Shown here in pieces: positions 27,084 through 35,002 of a stretch of DNA of 64,000 bases. This DNA comes from Bradyrhizobium sp. ISRA430 (GTDB lineage Bacteria; Pseudomonadota; Alphaproteobacteria; Rhizobiales; Xanthobacteraceae). The number at the start of each line of letters is the position of its first letter. The stretch's first letter is position 1. The notes under the pieces were generated by a model. That model saw only the letters and a program-made list of their open reading frames with translations. It had not been told where the DNA came from and made no database searches. The translations under genes were made by a program, and so were the position numbers. Location: positions 1,798,001 through 1,862,000 of the forward strand of contig NZ_CP094516.1 of assembly GCF_029909975.1 (NCBI RefSeq), written 5' to 3'.

Positions 27084-28328
27084 ATGACTCGACGTACCGG
27101 CAGCGCCGATCTTCCCTTGCACAGTGGACGGGTTCCGCCGTGGCTTGCGACCCGCATGGCGTCGCTCGGCGCGATCGTCACGCAGGCGATCGTGCACCAT
27201 TACGGGCGCGACGCGTTCCTGCAAAGGCTCTCGCACCCGTTCTGGTTCCAGTCGTTCGGCGCGGTGATGGGGATGGACTGGCACTCCTCCGGCATCACCA
27301 CCTCCGTGATCGGGGCGCTGAAGCGCGGGCTCGGTCCGCTCCAGGACGAGCTCGGCGTCTATGTCTGCGGCGGCCGCGGACAGCATTCGCGCAGGACACC
27401 GGACGAGCTGTTGCAGCTCGGCGAGCGCGTCGGCTTCGATGGCGTGAAACTGACCCGCGCCAGCCGTCTGGTGGCGAAAGTCGACAGCGCCGCGGTCCAG
27501 GACGGTTTCGACCTTTATCTTCACGGCTTCTTCGTCACCGCCGACGGCAAATGGACGGTGGTGCAGCAAGGCATGAACGGCGACAAGCGCCAGGCCCGGC
27601 GCTATCACTGGCATTCGGAAGCGCTGAAGAGCTTTGTCGATACCCCGCACAGCGCGATCGACGGACCCGAGCAGGGCGAGATCGTCAATCTCACCGACCA
27701 TCGCGCCGAACCCTCGCGCGCCGCCCAGCTCGAGCTGCTGACGGATCTCGGCCCCGACCGCGTCGTTTCGGAGTTCGAGCGGATCAACGGGACCGAACCG
27801 GCGCAGGCCCTGCTGCCGCATCTGATCATGCCCTCGCATCACGATGTCCGGCCAAAGGACGTGTTCGCACGGCGCCTGCACGGCACGCTCGCAGCAGCAG
27901 CCGAGCGCGGCCCGATCGATTTCCCCGAGCTGTTGCTGACGCCCGGCGTCGGCGCGCGCACCGTACGCTCGCTCGCGATGGTCGCCGAGGTCGTGCACGG
28001 CGCGCCCTACCGCTTCAGGGACCCCGCGCGCTTTTCGCTCGCCCATGGCGGCAAGGATCGCCACCCCTACCCCGTCCCGATCAAGGTTTATGACGAAACC
28101 ATCCGCGTGCTGAAAGGCGCAATCCAGAACGCGAGGCTCGGGCGTGAGGAGGAGATGCAGGCGATCAAGCGCCTCGACGATCAGGCGCGACGGCTGGAGC
28201 GAACCGCGCGCGGGCCTTCGGTCGAATCTTTCATCGGGGGCGAACGCGCGGCATCTCCGGACCTCGACGGCCGATCCGTATTCGGCTGGGAGCGCGATCT
28301 CGTCTCGACAAAAAAGCGGACCGGCTAA
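27084..28328 (+). CDS. DUF763 domain-containing protein
   Basis: A 414-residue protein of the DUF763 family, found in archaea and scattered bacteria, with no settled function. Recognisable blocks are TGSADLPLHSGRVPPWLATR at the start, HPFWFQSFGAVMGMDWHSSG, MNGDKRQARRYHW and LLTPGVGARTVRSLA; the last resembles a helix-hairpin-helix element and suggests nucleic-acid contact. The C-terminal 80 residues are charged and probably helical. It is transcribed away from the MscS gene, and its 3' end faces the small-protein array. Confidence 0.8.
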   Translation: MTRRTGSADLPLHSGRVPPWLATRMASLGAIVTQAIVHHYGRDAFLQRLSHPFWFQSFGAVMGMDWHSSGITTSVIGALKRGLGPLQDELGVYVCGGRGQHSRRTPDELLQLGERVGFDGVKLTRASRLVAKVDSAAVQDGFDLYLHGFFVTADGKWTVVQQGMNGDKRQARRYHWHSEALKSFVDTPHSAIDGPEQGEIVNLTDHRAEPSRAAQLELLTDLGPDRVVSEFERINGTEPAQALLPHLIMPSHHDVRPKDVFARRLHGTLAAAAERGPIDFPELLLTPGVGARTVRSLAMVAEVVHGAPYRFRDPARFSLAHGGKDRHPYPVPIKVYDETIRVLKGAIQNARLGREEEMQAIKRLDDQARRLERTARGPSVESFIGGERAASPDLDGRSVFGWERDLVSTKKRTG

Positions 28329-28372
28329 GCACCGGTCCGCGAGTTAAGGTCGGGAGGAAACGACCCTTCTCC

Positions 28373-28618
28373 TCAGCTTTCGTCAGTCTCCGTGTCCTCG
28401 GCTCCGAGCCGGTTGGCCGCGTGGTCCTGATACTGCTCGGTCTGGATGAACTTGCCGTCCATGCCGCGGATGTCCGAGTGCTGGGCCTTGTCGCGGTTGG
28501 ACAGGACCATGTTGTCGCCGATCTTGTCCTTGGGCACGTCGGCGAACGCGCCGGTGCCGTCGCTCTTGCCGTGCATCCCGGATCTGAAGTGCATCTTGCT
28601 GCCATTCCCGCCTGGCAT
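28373..28618 (-). CDS. Small hydrophilic protein, 81 residues
   Basis: An 81-residue protein without hydrophobic segments, rich in Gly, Asp and Lys, with the pattern VPKDKIGDNMVLSNRDKAQH. AGGAG lies directly before the ATG region (CAGGAGAGATCG), supporting translation. No known domain; similar short proteins are common in Bradyrhizobium. It is the last of five small hydrophilic genes in a row on this strand and is probably disordered in part. Confidence 0.65.
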   Translation of the reverse strand: MPGGNGSKMHFRSGMHGKSDGTGAFADVPKDKIGDNMVLSNRDKAQHSDIRGMDGKFIQTEQYQDHAANRLGAEDTETDES

Positions 28619-28651
28619 CGATCTCTCCTGTTTGAATGATCGCCTCGAAAC

Positions 28652-28915
28652 TCAGTGCTTTTGCTGTTGTGCCGTCGGTTTGGGCGGCTTGTGCCCGCTC
28701 TGGCCGGGATTGTTGTGCTTGTTGTGGTCGCTCTCCTGGTTGAGGCCGCCGCGGCTCACCGGAAACTCGCTCTGTCGCGCCTCCGGCTTGGCGCGATGAA
28801 CGGCCGCATCCTGCGGATTGTGGCCGGAGGCCTGTTCGAGCTGCCGCGTATCCGGCACATCCGGTTCGCGTTGGAGAATGCGCACCTGCTGTTCGTGGGT
28901 TTTTCTGCCTTGCAT
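28652..28915 (-). CDS. Small hydrophilic Q/H/N-rich protein, 87 residues
   Basis: Starting at ATG 28915 after GGGAGATATCGG, the frame encodes MQGRKTHEQQVRILQREPDV and then a tail rich in Gln, His, Asn, Pro and Gly (QESDHNKHNNPGQSGHKPPK). No membrane segment and no cysteine are present. The composition suggests an intrinsically disordered, hydrophilin-like protein. Function unknown. Confidence 0.6.
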   Translation of the reverse strand: MQGRKTHEQQVRILQREPDVPDTRQLEQASGHNPQDAAVHRAKPEARQSEFPVSRGGLNQESDHNKHNNPGQSGHKPPKPTAQQQKH

Positions 28916-28932
28916 CCGATATCTCCCGATTG

Positions 28933-29160
28933 TCACCGGCCTCTTCGGTGCGAGCCGCTGCGCGCGACGTCCTTGTCGATGCCACCGGCAACGTTCACGT
29001 CGTTCTCGAAGTCGCCCTCGATCGTGTTCTCGCCGAAGGCATCCTCGACGTCGTCAGGCGACGCGCCGGCCATCGACGCCCCCTTCGATCCGCCGATCAG
29101 GGGATTGTCGCGCAAATCCTTGCCGGACGGAGCGTACAGTTTCGGTTGCTTGCTGCTCAT
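28933..29160 (-). CDS. Small acidic hydrophilic protein, 75 residues
   Basis: A 75-residue protein starting MSSKQPKLYAPSGKDLRDNP, with an acidic centre ASPDDVEDAFGENTIEGDFE and a basic end. No hydrophobic segment is present. The ATG follows a short AGG element. It lies 17 bases upstream of the next small gene, so the group is probably one transcript. Function unknown. Confidence 0.6.
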   Translation of the reverse strand: MSSKQPKLYAPSGKDLRDNPLIGGSKGASMAGASPDDVEDAFGENTIEGDFENDVNVAGGIDKDVARSGSHRRGR

Positions 29161-29163
29161 GAT

Positions 29164-29364
29164 TTACCTGCCTCCGCCCTTGCCGGCCGCATCGTGCCGG
29201 TGATGGGAATCGTGCTCGCCACCGCCGCCGGAGACCCGGCTGTGGCTGCGCTGCGGATCGTCAGCCGGCGGCTTCTTGACCTCGAGCGGCGCCTTCGCAT
29301 TCTCGTGCGATGCGCCGGGTCCGCCCTGGCGAATGCTGTTCGGTGTCTTGGTGGATGTCGACAT
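29164..29364 (-). CDS. Small hydrophilic His/Gly-rich protein, 66 residues
   Basis: From ATG 29364 (preceded by GAGGAAGG at eight bases) the frame encodes a 66-residue protein ending in SGGGGEHDSHHRHDAAGKGG, a histidine/aspartate/glycine-rich tail that could bind metal ions. A GTG three codons upstream is an alternative start. No known domain is present. It is part of the five-gene array of small hydrophilic proteins. Confidence 0.58.
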   Translation of the reverse strand: MSTSTKTPNSIRQGGPGASHENAKAPLEVKKPPADDPQRSHSRVSGGGGEHDSHHRHDAAGKGGGR

Positions 29365-29378
29365 GAACGTCACCTTCC

Positions 29379-29564
29379 TCAGCGATCTTGCTGGTATCCC
29401 TGATTGGTCGTGTTCTGCTTGATGTTGCCTTGTTGCCCCTGCTGCTCCGGATTTTCCGCGCGTTGTTGGCCATGCCGAGTCTGATCGGTCGGCATTTGCT
29501 TGGTGTCGCCAGTTCCCTTGTGGCTCTGGTTGTCCGGCGGAACAGGTGGCATTTTTCTGGTCAT
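29379..29564 (-). CDS. Small Q/N/P-rich protein, 61 residues
   Basis: From ATG 29564, with GGAGG eight bases upstream, the frame encodes MTRKMPPVPPDNQSHKGTGD and a tail of repeated Gln/Asn (ENPEQQGQQGNIKQNTTNQG). It has no hydrophobic residues in runs and is almost certainly disordered. It is the first gene of the small hydrophilic array, so the promoter should lie in 29565-29714, where I see no clear consensus. Confidence 0.58.
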   Translation of the reverse strand: MTRKMPPVPPDNQSHKGTGDTKQMPTDQTRHGQQRAENPEQQGQQGNIKQNTTNQGYQQDR

Positions 29565-29714
29565 GATGCTGCCTCCTGCAAAGATGAGACGCTCGCGGTG
29601 AGCACGGAACCCGTGCCGACCTTCATCGCTGCGAGGTCTCAAGGACAACAGCCGTCACCGCGCACCGTTCCTGGTCGATCACGGGAACAAAGATTTTCCG
29701 AAGGACAGGAAATA

Positions 29715-30989
29715 TCAGTTCGCCCGAGCGAGGGAACGATCGACCATCGCCGACGCGGCAGATGTCGCAGGTGTTCCCCGAGACTCTGCCGTGACGGGGA
29801 GCTGCTTGATCGCGCGAATCCCCGGGCGCTTGCGCCAATGAATTTGCGAAGGCTCGACAGCGAGACCAAGCTGCGGCCAGCGCGTGAACAACGCTTCAAG
29901 TGCACAGGCCCCCTCGATGCGCGCAAGCTGATGGCCGAGGCAGAAATGGATTCCCGTTCCGAAGGAGATGTGACGGTTTGGCTTGCGCTCGAGATCAAGC
30001 TCGTCGGGATGCTCATGCACCGCCGGATCCATGTTCGCGGCGGCGAGCATCACCATGACGCGGTCGCCCCTCTTCAGGCGCACGCCTTCAAGCTCGACAT
30101 CCCGCCGAACATAGCGGGGCTTGGAGAATTGCACCGGCGAGACGAAGCGCAAGAACTCTTCGACCGCGAGCCCGACGCGGCTCCAATCCTGTTCCAGCCA
30201 ATCGCGGAGGCCGGGGTTTTTGAGAAGCTCGTAAGCCGAGCCGCTGATGAGATGGGTGGTGGTCTCGGAGCCGGCCGCGAGCAGCAGAAACACCATCGAC
30301 ACCATTTCGTCCGGCGTGATCTGGCCGCCCTCGCGTTCGACCTGGACCAGTTCGGCAATCAGCCCTTCGCCGCCCCGCACGCGCGCGGCCTGCAATTGCT
30401 CTTCGAGATAGCTCCGCATCTTCCGGAACGCGAACAGCAGCCGAAAGAAGCTGGCCACGTTGGTCAACGAGGACATCGCATTGGCCCAGGCAATGAAGCG
30501 CGGGCGATCGGCCGGCGGCAGGCCAAGCAGTTCGGAGATAACCGATAGCGGCAGGATGCGCGCGTAGCGCTGGACGAGATCGGCCGGGCTTCCCTGCGCG
30601 AACAGCTCATCGGCCAGACCATCGGCGATGGCGCGAATGCGCGGCTCCATCGCGACGATCGCACGGCGGCGAAAGGCCTCGTCCACGATGCTGCGCAGCC
30701 GGGTGTGGTCCGGCTCGTCCATGGTCAGCATGTTGTTGGCGATGGTCCTGACCAGTCTCGGCATCCACCAGCGCAGACCCGCGACGTCGCCATCCTCCTT
30801 GCGCAGCGTGAAGGTCGTGCTGTCCTTCAGCACCTGCGCGGTCGCATCATGGGTCGTGGTGATCCAGACGTCGCCGACGAGCGGAAATCGCGTCGCGACC
30901 ACGGGCCCCAAAGCTCGCAATTCCGCGATGGCCTTGGGCGGATCGCGAAAAAAGAAGGCCTCGCTGGTGAAATCGAGGCGCAGTGTCAT
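29715..30989 (-). CDS. Cytochrome P450
   Basis: A 424-residue soluble bacterial P450. The haem-binding loop FGTGIHFCLGHQLA has its cysteine ligand at about 350; the I-helix oxygen-binding motif is LAAGSETTTHLI; the ExxR pair lies in the K-helix region EEFLRFVSP. P450s insert one O2-derived oxygen using electrons from a ferredoxin and reductase. No ferredoxin gene adjoins it; the ferredoxin-NADP reductase at 31536-32309 is one possible electron source, though its position suggests another job. The substrate is unknown. Confidence 0.88.
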   Translation of the reverse strand: MTLRLDFTSEAFFFRDPPKAIAELRALGPVVATRFPLVGDVWITTTHDATAQVLKDSTTFTLRKEDGDVAGLRWWMPRLVRTIANNMLTMDEPDHTRLRSIVDEAFRRRAIVAMEPRIRAIADGLADELFAQGSPADLVQRYARILPLSVISELLGLPPADRPRFIAWANAMSSLTNVASFFRLLFAFRKMRSYLEEQLQAARVRGGEGLIAELVQVEREGGQITPDEMVSMVFLLLAAGSETTTHLISGSAYELLKNPGLRDWLEQDWSRVGLAVEEFLRFVSPVQFSKPRYVRRDVELEGVRLKRGDRVMVMLAAANMDPAVHEHPDELDLERKPNRHISFGTGIHFCLGHQLARIEGACALEALFTRWPQLGLAVEPSQIHWRKRPGIRAIKQLPVTAESRGTPATSAASAMVDRSLARAN

Positions 30990-31069
30990 GGGATCACCGG
31001 GATGGTTGGTGGCGCCTCACCCAGATGGTGCGCAGCGCTGCCGCCGCAAGTGGGCCGCCGTTGCTTACC

Positions 31070-31091
31070 TCGCCCCGCTTGCGGGGAGAGC
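31070..31091. repeat. Short palindromic intergenic element
   Basis: The sequence CTCGCCCCGCTTGCGGGGAG is a GC-rich near-palindrome in the gap between the P450 and the coiled-coil gene. It resembles the repeat units at 37733-37864. It could act as a transcription end for the upstream gene on the minus strand. Confidence 0.45.
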
Positions 31092-31102
31092 GAGAAGAAA
31101 AC

Positions 31103-31429
31103 CTACCCGCGCCCCGTCGAGCGCGAGCCGGTCTTGCGCTGCTGCTGATTGGTGTAGGCGTCCCAATGACTCCAGCTTCCGTTGCTGAGACTTTGCAGGT
31201 CGGTGGCGAGCGGACGGCGCGTGCGCTTCTCGTAGTCGGCGATCAAGCGCTCGGACTGCGCGATCTTGCGCTTGAGTTCGATGATCGCCTTCTGGGTCTG
31301 CCCGTTCCGCTTCGACGTGGCGATCTCGCCCATCGTGAAGCGCGCGGTCTCGAACGCCTTCAACTCAGCGCGATTCTTCTTCAACTGAACCCGGTGCCAG
31401 GCGATGTTGCTGTCGCTGTCCGCAACCAT
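31103..31429 (-). CDS. Small coiled-coil protein of unknown function
   Basis: A 108-residue protein starting at ATG 31429 (GGAG seven bases upstream). Residues about 10-70 (WHRVQLKKNRAELKAFETAR onward to ADYEKRTRRP) are charged and strongly helical with heptad-like spacing, consistent with a coiled coil. The basic C-terminus is rich in Gln and Ser. No known domain is recognised. Confidence 0.65.
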   Translation of the reverse strand: MVADSDSNIAWHRVQLKKNRAELKAFETARFTMGEIATSKRNGQTQKAIIELKRKIAQSERLIADYEKRTRRPLATDLQSLSNGSWSHWDAYTNQQQRKTGSRSTGRG

Positions 31430-31535
31430 ATGGGAACTCCGCTGATTCGCTCCCACATAGTATCGCGCGCTGAATCGGCGCCGCAACGGGCGCCGGGCGG
31501 CGAAAATGCGGCCTTATTGCGCAGGAATTCCGTGC

Positions 31536-32309
31536 CTACCGCTCCGCGAAGGCCTTTTCGACCACGAACTGGGCCGGCTCGCCGTGATTGCCCTCGACGA
31601 AACCGCGCTCGGCCAGGAGGACGCGGGTGTCCGCGACCAGCGCCGGGCTGCCGCAGATCATGACGCGGTCGTGCGCTGCTTCCAGCGGCGGCAGACCGAT
31701 ATCGCTGAACAGCTTGCCCGAGGTGATGAGGTCAGTGATGCGGCCGCGGTTGCGGAAGGGATCGCGGGTCACGGTCGGATAGTAGATGAGCTGGCCCCGG
31801 ATGTACTCGCCCAGCAGTTCGTCGTTCGGCAGCGTCTCGGTGATCATCTCGCCATAGGCGAGCTCCCTGACGTGCCGGCAGCCGTGCAGCAGCACCACCT
31901 TCTCGAAGCGCTCGTAGGTCTCGGGGTCCTTGATCACGCTCAGGAACGGCGCGAGCCCCGTGCCGGTGCCGACCAGGTAGAGGTTGCGGCCCTCCTCCAG
32001 ATTGTCGATCACCAGCGTGCCGGTGGCCTTGCGGCTGACGATGATCTCGTCGCCTTCCTTCAGATGCTGAAGGCGCGAGGTCAGCGGGCCGTCCGGCACC
32101 TTGATCGAGAAGAACTCCAGCGTGTCCTCGTAATTGGCGCTGGCGACGCTGTAGGCCCGCAGCAGCGGCTTCTCGCCGACCTTGAGCCCGATCATGGTGA
32201 ACTCGCCGTTGCGGAAGCGGAAGGTCGGGCTGCGGGTGGTCTTGAAGCTGAACAGCGTGTCGGTCCAGTGGTGGACGCTCAAAACGCTTTCCTGATTGAA
32301 ATTGCTCAT
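31536..32309 (-). CDS. fpr: Ferredoxin-NADP reductase
   Basis: A 257-residue FAD enzyme moving electrons between NADPH and ferredoxin or flavodoxin. RAYSVAS is the FAD-binding motif, GTGTGLAPFLS the NADP-binding loop, and CGSPALV the second NADP motif. Length and lack of extra domains fit bacterial Fpr. It faces the enamidase gene across a gap with two operator-like sites shared with the nicotinate genes. 6-Hydroxynicotinate reductase takes electrons from ferredoxin, so this enzyme could supply them. A housekeeping Fpr role is the alternative. Confidence 0.9.
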   Translation of the reverse strand: MSNFNQESVLSVHHWTDTLFSFKTTRSPTFRFRNGEFTMIGLKVGEKPLLRAYSVASANYEDTLEFFSIKVPDGPLTSRLQHLKEGDEIIVSRKATGTLVIDNLEEGRNLYLVGTGTGLAPFLSVIKDPETYERFEKVVLLHGCRHVRELAYGEMITETLPNDELLGEYIRGQLIYYPTVTRDPFRNRGRITDLITSGKLFSDIGLPPLEAAHDRVMICGSPALVADTRVLLAERGFVEGNHGEPAQFVVEKAFAER

Positions 32310-32364
32310 CTCACCTTCCCTGTCGCTGCCGAGCGGTTCCGAGGCGATTGTCAGCTATGCGTCG

Positions 32365-32390
32365 TTTGTACACGATCATTCGTATACTAA
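32365..32390. promoter_or_regulatory. Two operator-like sites between fpr and the enamidase gene
   Basis: TTTGTACACGAT (32365-32376) and TTCGTATACTAA (32379-32390) match the palindromic consensus TTYGTRTACRAA at 10 and 11 of 12 positions. The 13-mer ATCATTCGTATAC (32375-32387) recurs exactly at 42081-42093, and the 11-mer CGTTTGTACAC (32363-32373) recurs on the minus strand of 42241-42251. The sites lie in the divergent promoter region. A MarR-type regulator is the likely binder. Confidence 0.65.
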
Positions 32391-32467
32391 TGAATAATCC
32401 CGCTTGATCCCGCGGTCAAGGCTGCCCAAGATCGAAAGCGTTGCAGTTAGGAATGAGGAGCCCTTCC

Positions 32468-33664
32468 ATGGCGCATGACGCACCCCAGGCCGCCGGACCG
32501 TCGAAGCTCGTGATCCGCAATATCGGCCTGATCCTGTCCGGCGCCCTGGAAAAGCCGATCCTGGATGGCGACACCATCGTCGCCGAGAACGGCAAGATCA
32601 CCGCGATCGGCCGCTTCAAGGACGTCAACACCGAAGGCGCGACCACCATCGTCGACGCCAACGGCACCACGGTGGCGCCGGGCCTGATCGACAGCCACGT
32701 CCATCCCGTCGCCGGCGACTGGACGCCGCGTCAGAACCAGACCAACTGGATCGACAGCTATCTTCATGGCGGCGTCACCACCATGATCTCCGCCGGCGAA
32801 GTGCACATGCCCGGCCGCCCCCGCGACGTCGTCGGCCTGAAGGCCATGGCGGTGTTCGCGCAGCGCGCGTTCTGGACGCTGCGGCCCGGCGGCGTGAAGG
32901 TTCACGCCGGCGCCCCCGTGATCGAATGCGAGATGGTCGAAGAAGATTTCAAGGAGATGGCCGCCGCCGGCGTGAAACTGCTCGGCGAAGTCGGCCTCGG
33001 CGGCGTGAAAGACGGCCCAACCGCGCGGAAAATGGTCGGCTGGGCGCGCAAATACGGCATCCAGAGCACGATCCACACCGGCGGCCCCTCAATCCCCGGC
33101 TCCGGACTGATCGACAAGGATGTGGTGCTGGAGGCCGACACCGATGTGGTCGGCCACGTCAACGGCGGCCACACCGCCCTGCCCGATGACCAGATCCGCT
33201 GTATCTGCGAGGGCTGCAAGCGCGGGCTCGAGCTCGTGCACAACGGCAACGAGCGCTCGGCGTTGTTCACGCTGCGCACCGCGCGCGAGATGGGCGACCT
33301 GCATCGCGTCATCCTCGGCACCGATGCACCCGCCGGCTCCGGCGTGCAGCCGCTCGGCATTTTGCGCATGGTCTCGATGCTATCCTCGCTCGGCGAGTTG
33401 CCGGCCGAAATCGCGTTCTGCCTTGCCACCGGCAACACCGCACGGATGCGCGCGCTCGATTGCGGCCTGATCGAGGTCGGCCGCTCCGCCGACTTCGTCA
33501 TCATGGACAAGGCGCAGCACTCGCCCGGCAAGAACATTCTGGAGAGCGTCCAGCTCGGCGACCTTCCCGGCATCGGCATGACCATCATCGACGGCATCGT
33601 CCGGACGCAGCGCAGCCGCAATACGCCGCCGGCGGGCAAGGTGCCGGAGGTGGTGGCGAAGTAA
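32468..33664 (+). CDS. ena: Enamidase (1,4,5,6-tetrahydro-6-oxonicotinate hydrolase)
   Basis: A 398-residue amidohydrolase closely resembling Eubacterium barkeri enamidase. The metal ligands are recognisable: SHVHP (His77, His79), GEVGLGG (Glu171, the bridging carboxylate used instead of a lysine in this family), IHTGG (His200), GHVNGG (His227) and GTDAPAGSG (Asp283). The motif SRNTPPAG near the end is also shared. The enzyme opens the reduced ring, giving 2-formylglutarate and ammonia. Start 32468 is supported by GAGGAG at seven bases. 6-Hydroxynicotinate reductase in the same region would supply its substrate. Confidence 0.85.
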   Translation: MAHDAPQAAGPSKLVIRNIGLILSGALEKPILDGDTIVAENGKITAIGRFKDVNTEGATTIVDANGTTVAPGLIDSHVHPVAGDWTPRQNQTNWIDSYLHGGVTTMISAGEVHMPGRPRDVVGLKAMAVFAQRAFWTLRPGGVKVHAGAPVIECEMVEEDFKEMAAAGVKLLGEVGLGGVKDGPTARKMVGWARKYGIQSTIHTGGPSIPGSGLIDKDVVLEADTDVVGHVNGGHTALPDDQIRCICEGCKRGLELVHNGNERSALFTLRTAREMGDLHRVILGTDAPAGSGVQPLGILRMVSMLSSLGELPAEIAFCLATGNTARMRALDCGLIEVGRSADFVIMDKAQHSPGKNILESVQLGDLPGIGMTIIDGIVRTQRSRNTPPAGKVPEVVAK

Positions 33665-33681
33665 GCCGCCCCACACACCGT

Positions 33682-33825
33682 CGTCATTCCACATTGCGCA
33701 ATTGCGCAATGGGGATGCGCCGCAAGGCGCAGGCCCGGAATCCATAACCCCGGCTCGTGGTTATGGATTCTCAGATGCGCAATTGCGCATCATGGCTCGC
33801 GACTTCGTCGCGCCCCGGAATGACG
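33682..33825. repeat. Nested inverted repeat element between convergent genes
   Basis: Outer arms CGTCATTCC (33682-33690) and GGAATGACG (33817-33825) enclose inner arms GAATCCATAACC (33738-33749) and GGTTATGGATTC (33759-33770), plus copies of TGCGCAATTGCGCA-like palindromes. This nested structure between convergent genes is typical of the dispersed repeats of bradyrhizobia and could fold as a bidirectional terminator. Confidence 0.65.
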
Positions 33826-33828
33826 GGT

Positions 33829-34284
33829 TCATCGCAGCTTGTTCAGTAGCGCCATCAGCGTCTCGCGCTCCTTGGCATCGAGCGGAGCAAGCGTCTCGCG
33901 GGTGATTGCGAGTGCGTTCGGCGCGACCTTCTCCGCAAGCTGCTGACCGGCGCGCGTCAGGCTGACCACCAGCCGCCGTCCGTCTTCGGGATCCTGGCTC
34001 GTCTCCGTCAATCCGCGCGCGCTGAGACGATCGATCACGCCCTTGATGGTCGCGACGTCCATGGCCGTGAGCCGCCCGAGCTGGTTCTGCGAGCACGGGC
34101 CGGTCTCGGCGAGCTTCGACAGCGCCGCCCATTGCGTCGGCGTGAGATTGGTGCCGATGTCACGCGCGAAGATCGCGCTGTGGCGCTGCCAGACCTGGCG
34201 CAGGATGAACCCGACCTGCTCGTCGAGCACGTAAGACGGTTTGGCCGGCTTGACGCTCTTCTTGGCCGCGACGCTTCTCGCCAT
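33829..34284 (-). CDS. MarR family regulator (candidate nicotinate-pathway regulator)
   Basis: A 151-residue winged-helix protein. The core is QVWQRHSAIFARDIGTNLTP, the recognition helix region QNQLGRLTAMDVATIKGVID and the wing SQDPEDGRRLVVSLT. It starts 13 bases after the stop of the livF gene and is probably the last gene of the long operon running down from the 6-hydroxynicotinate reductase. MarR proteins (NicR, BpsR) control nicotinate catabolism in other bacteria, the latter binding 6-hydroxynicotinate, so this is the best candidate for binding the TTYGTRTACRAA sites. Confidence 0.82.
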   Translation of the reverse strand: MARSVAAKKSVKPAKPSYVLDEQVGFILRQVWQRHSAIFARDIGTNLTPTQWAALSKLAETGPCSQNQLGRLTAMDVATIKGVIDRLSARGLTETSQDPEDGRRLVVSLTRAGQQLAEKVAPNALAITRETLAPLDAKERETLMALLNKLR

Positions 34285-34297
34285 CCGCCCCCACCCC

Positions 34298-35002
34298 TCA
34301 CAACGACAGATGCGCGTCGCGGATATCCGGACGCGCGTCGAGCTCGGCCATCGTGCCGCCAAAGCAGATGCGGCCGCGCTCGATGATGTAGGCACGATCG
34401 GAGATCAGCCGCGCAAAGTGCAAATTCTGCTCGGAGACGACGATGCTGACGCCCTCCTTCTTCATGGTCAGGATCGCATCGACCATCTGCTCGACGATCT
34501 TGGGTGACAGGCCTTCCGAGGGCTCGTCCAGCAGCACCAGCGACGGATTGCCCATCAGCGTGCGCGCGATCGTCAGCATCTGCTGCTCGCCGCCGCTCAT
34601 GCGGCCGCCCGGACGATTGCGCATCTCGCTCAGGTTCGGGAACAGCGCGAACAGCTTCTCGCGCGTCCAGTATGGCGCGTTCGTCCGCTTCGGCTGGCGG
34701 CCGACCTCGAGATTCTCCTCGACCGTCAGGTCGGTGAAGATGCGCCGCTCTTCCGGCACATAGCCGAGGCCGCCGCGCACGATCTCATGCGTCGGCAGCG
34801 CCGTGACGTCCTTGCCCTCGAACATGATGCGGCCCGAGCGCTGCGCCACGAGGCCGACGATCGAGCGGAACGTCGTCGACTTGCCGGCACCATTGCGGCC
34901 GAGCAGCGCCACCACCTCGCCCTCGCCGACCTCGAAGCCGATGTCGAACAGGATGTGCGCCGGGCCATAGTGGCTGTTGAGGTCCTGCACCGTGAGCTTC
35001 AT
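34298..35002 (-). CDS. Branched-chain-type ABC transporter ATP-binding protein (LivF-like)
   Basis: A 234-residue ATPase. Walker A is GRNGAGKST, the ABC signature RMSGGEQQML, and Walker B LVLLDEPSEGL, with the LivF-type stretch GYVPEERRIFTDLTVEENLE. It overlaps the second ATPase gene by four bases. It energises uptake by the HAAT-family transporter encoded upstream. In this setting the cargo is more likely nicotinate or a related N-heteroaromatic than an amino acid. Confidence 0.9.
   Translation of the reverse strand: MKLTVQDLNSHYGPAHILFDIGFEVGEGEVVALLGRNGAGKSTTFRSIVGLVAQRSGRIMFEGKDVTALPTHEIVRGGLGYVPEERRIFTDLTVEENLEVGRQPKRTNAPYWTREKLFALFPNLSEMRNRPGGRMSGGEQQMLTIARTLMGNPSLVLLDEPSEGLSPKIVEQMVDAILTMKKEGVSIVVSEQNLHFARLISDRAYIIERGRICFGGTMAELDARPDIRDAHLSL

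Noticed and set aside
26150..28093. A 647-codon plus-strand frame spanning the MscS gene and part of DUF763
   Set aside because: It crosses the gap between two well-supported genes, has low-complexity Arg/Asp-rich translation and no recognisable domain.
33682..33825. Possible CRISPR-like or mobile element repeats
   Set aside because: The repeats here and at 37733, 49481, 56061, 58386 and 58499 are dispersed palindromes without regular spacers, transposase or target duplications.
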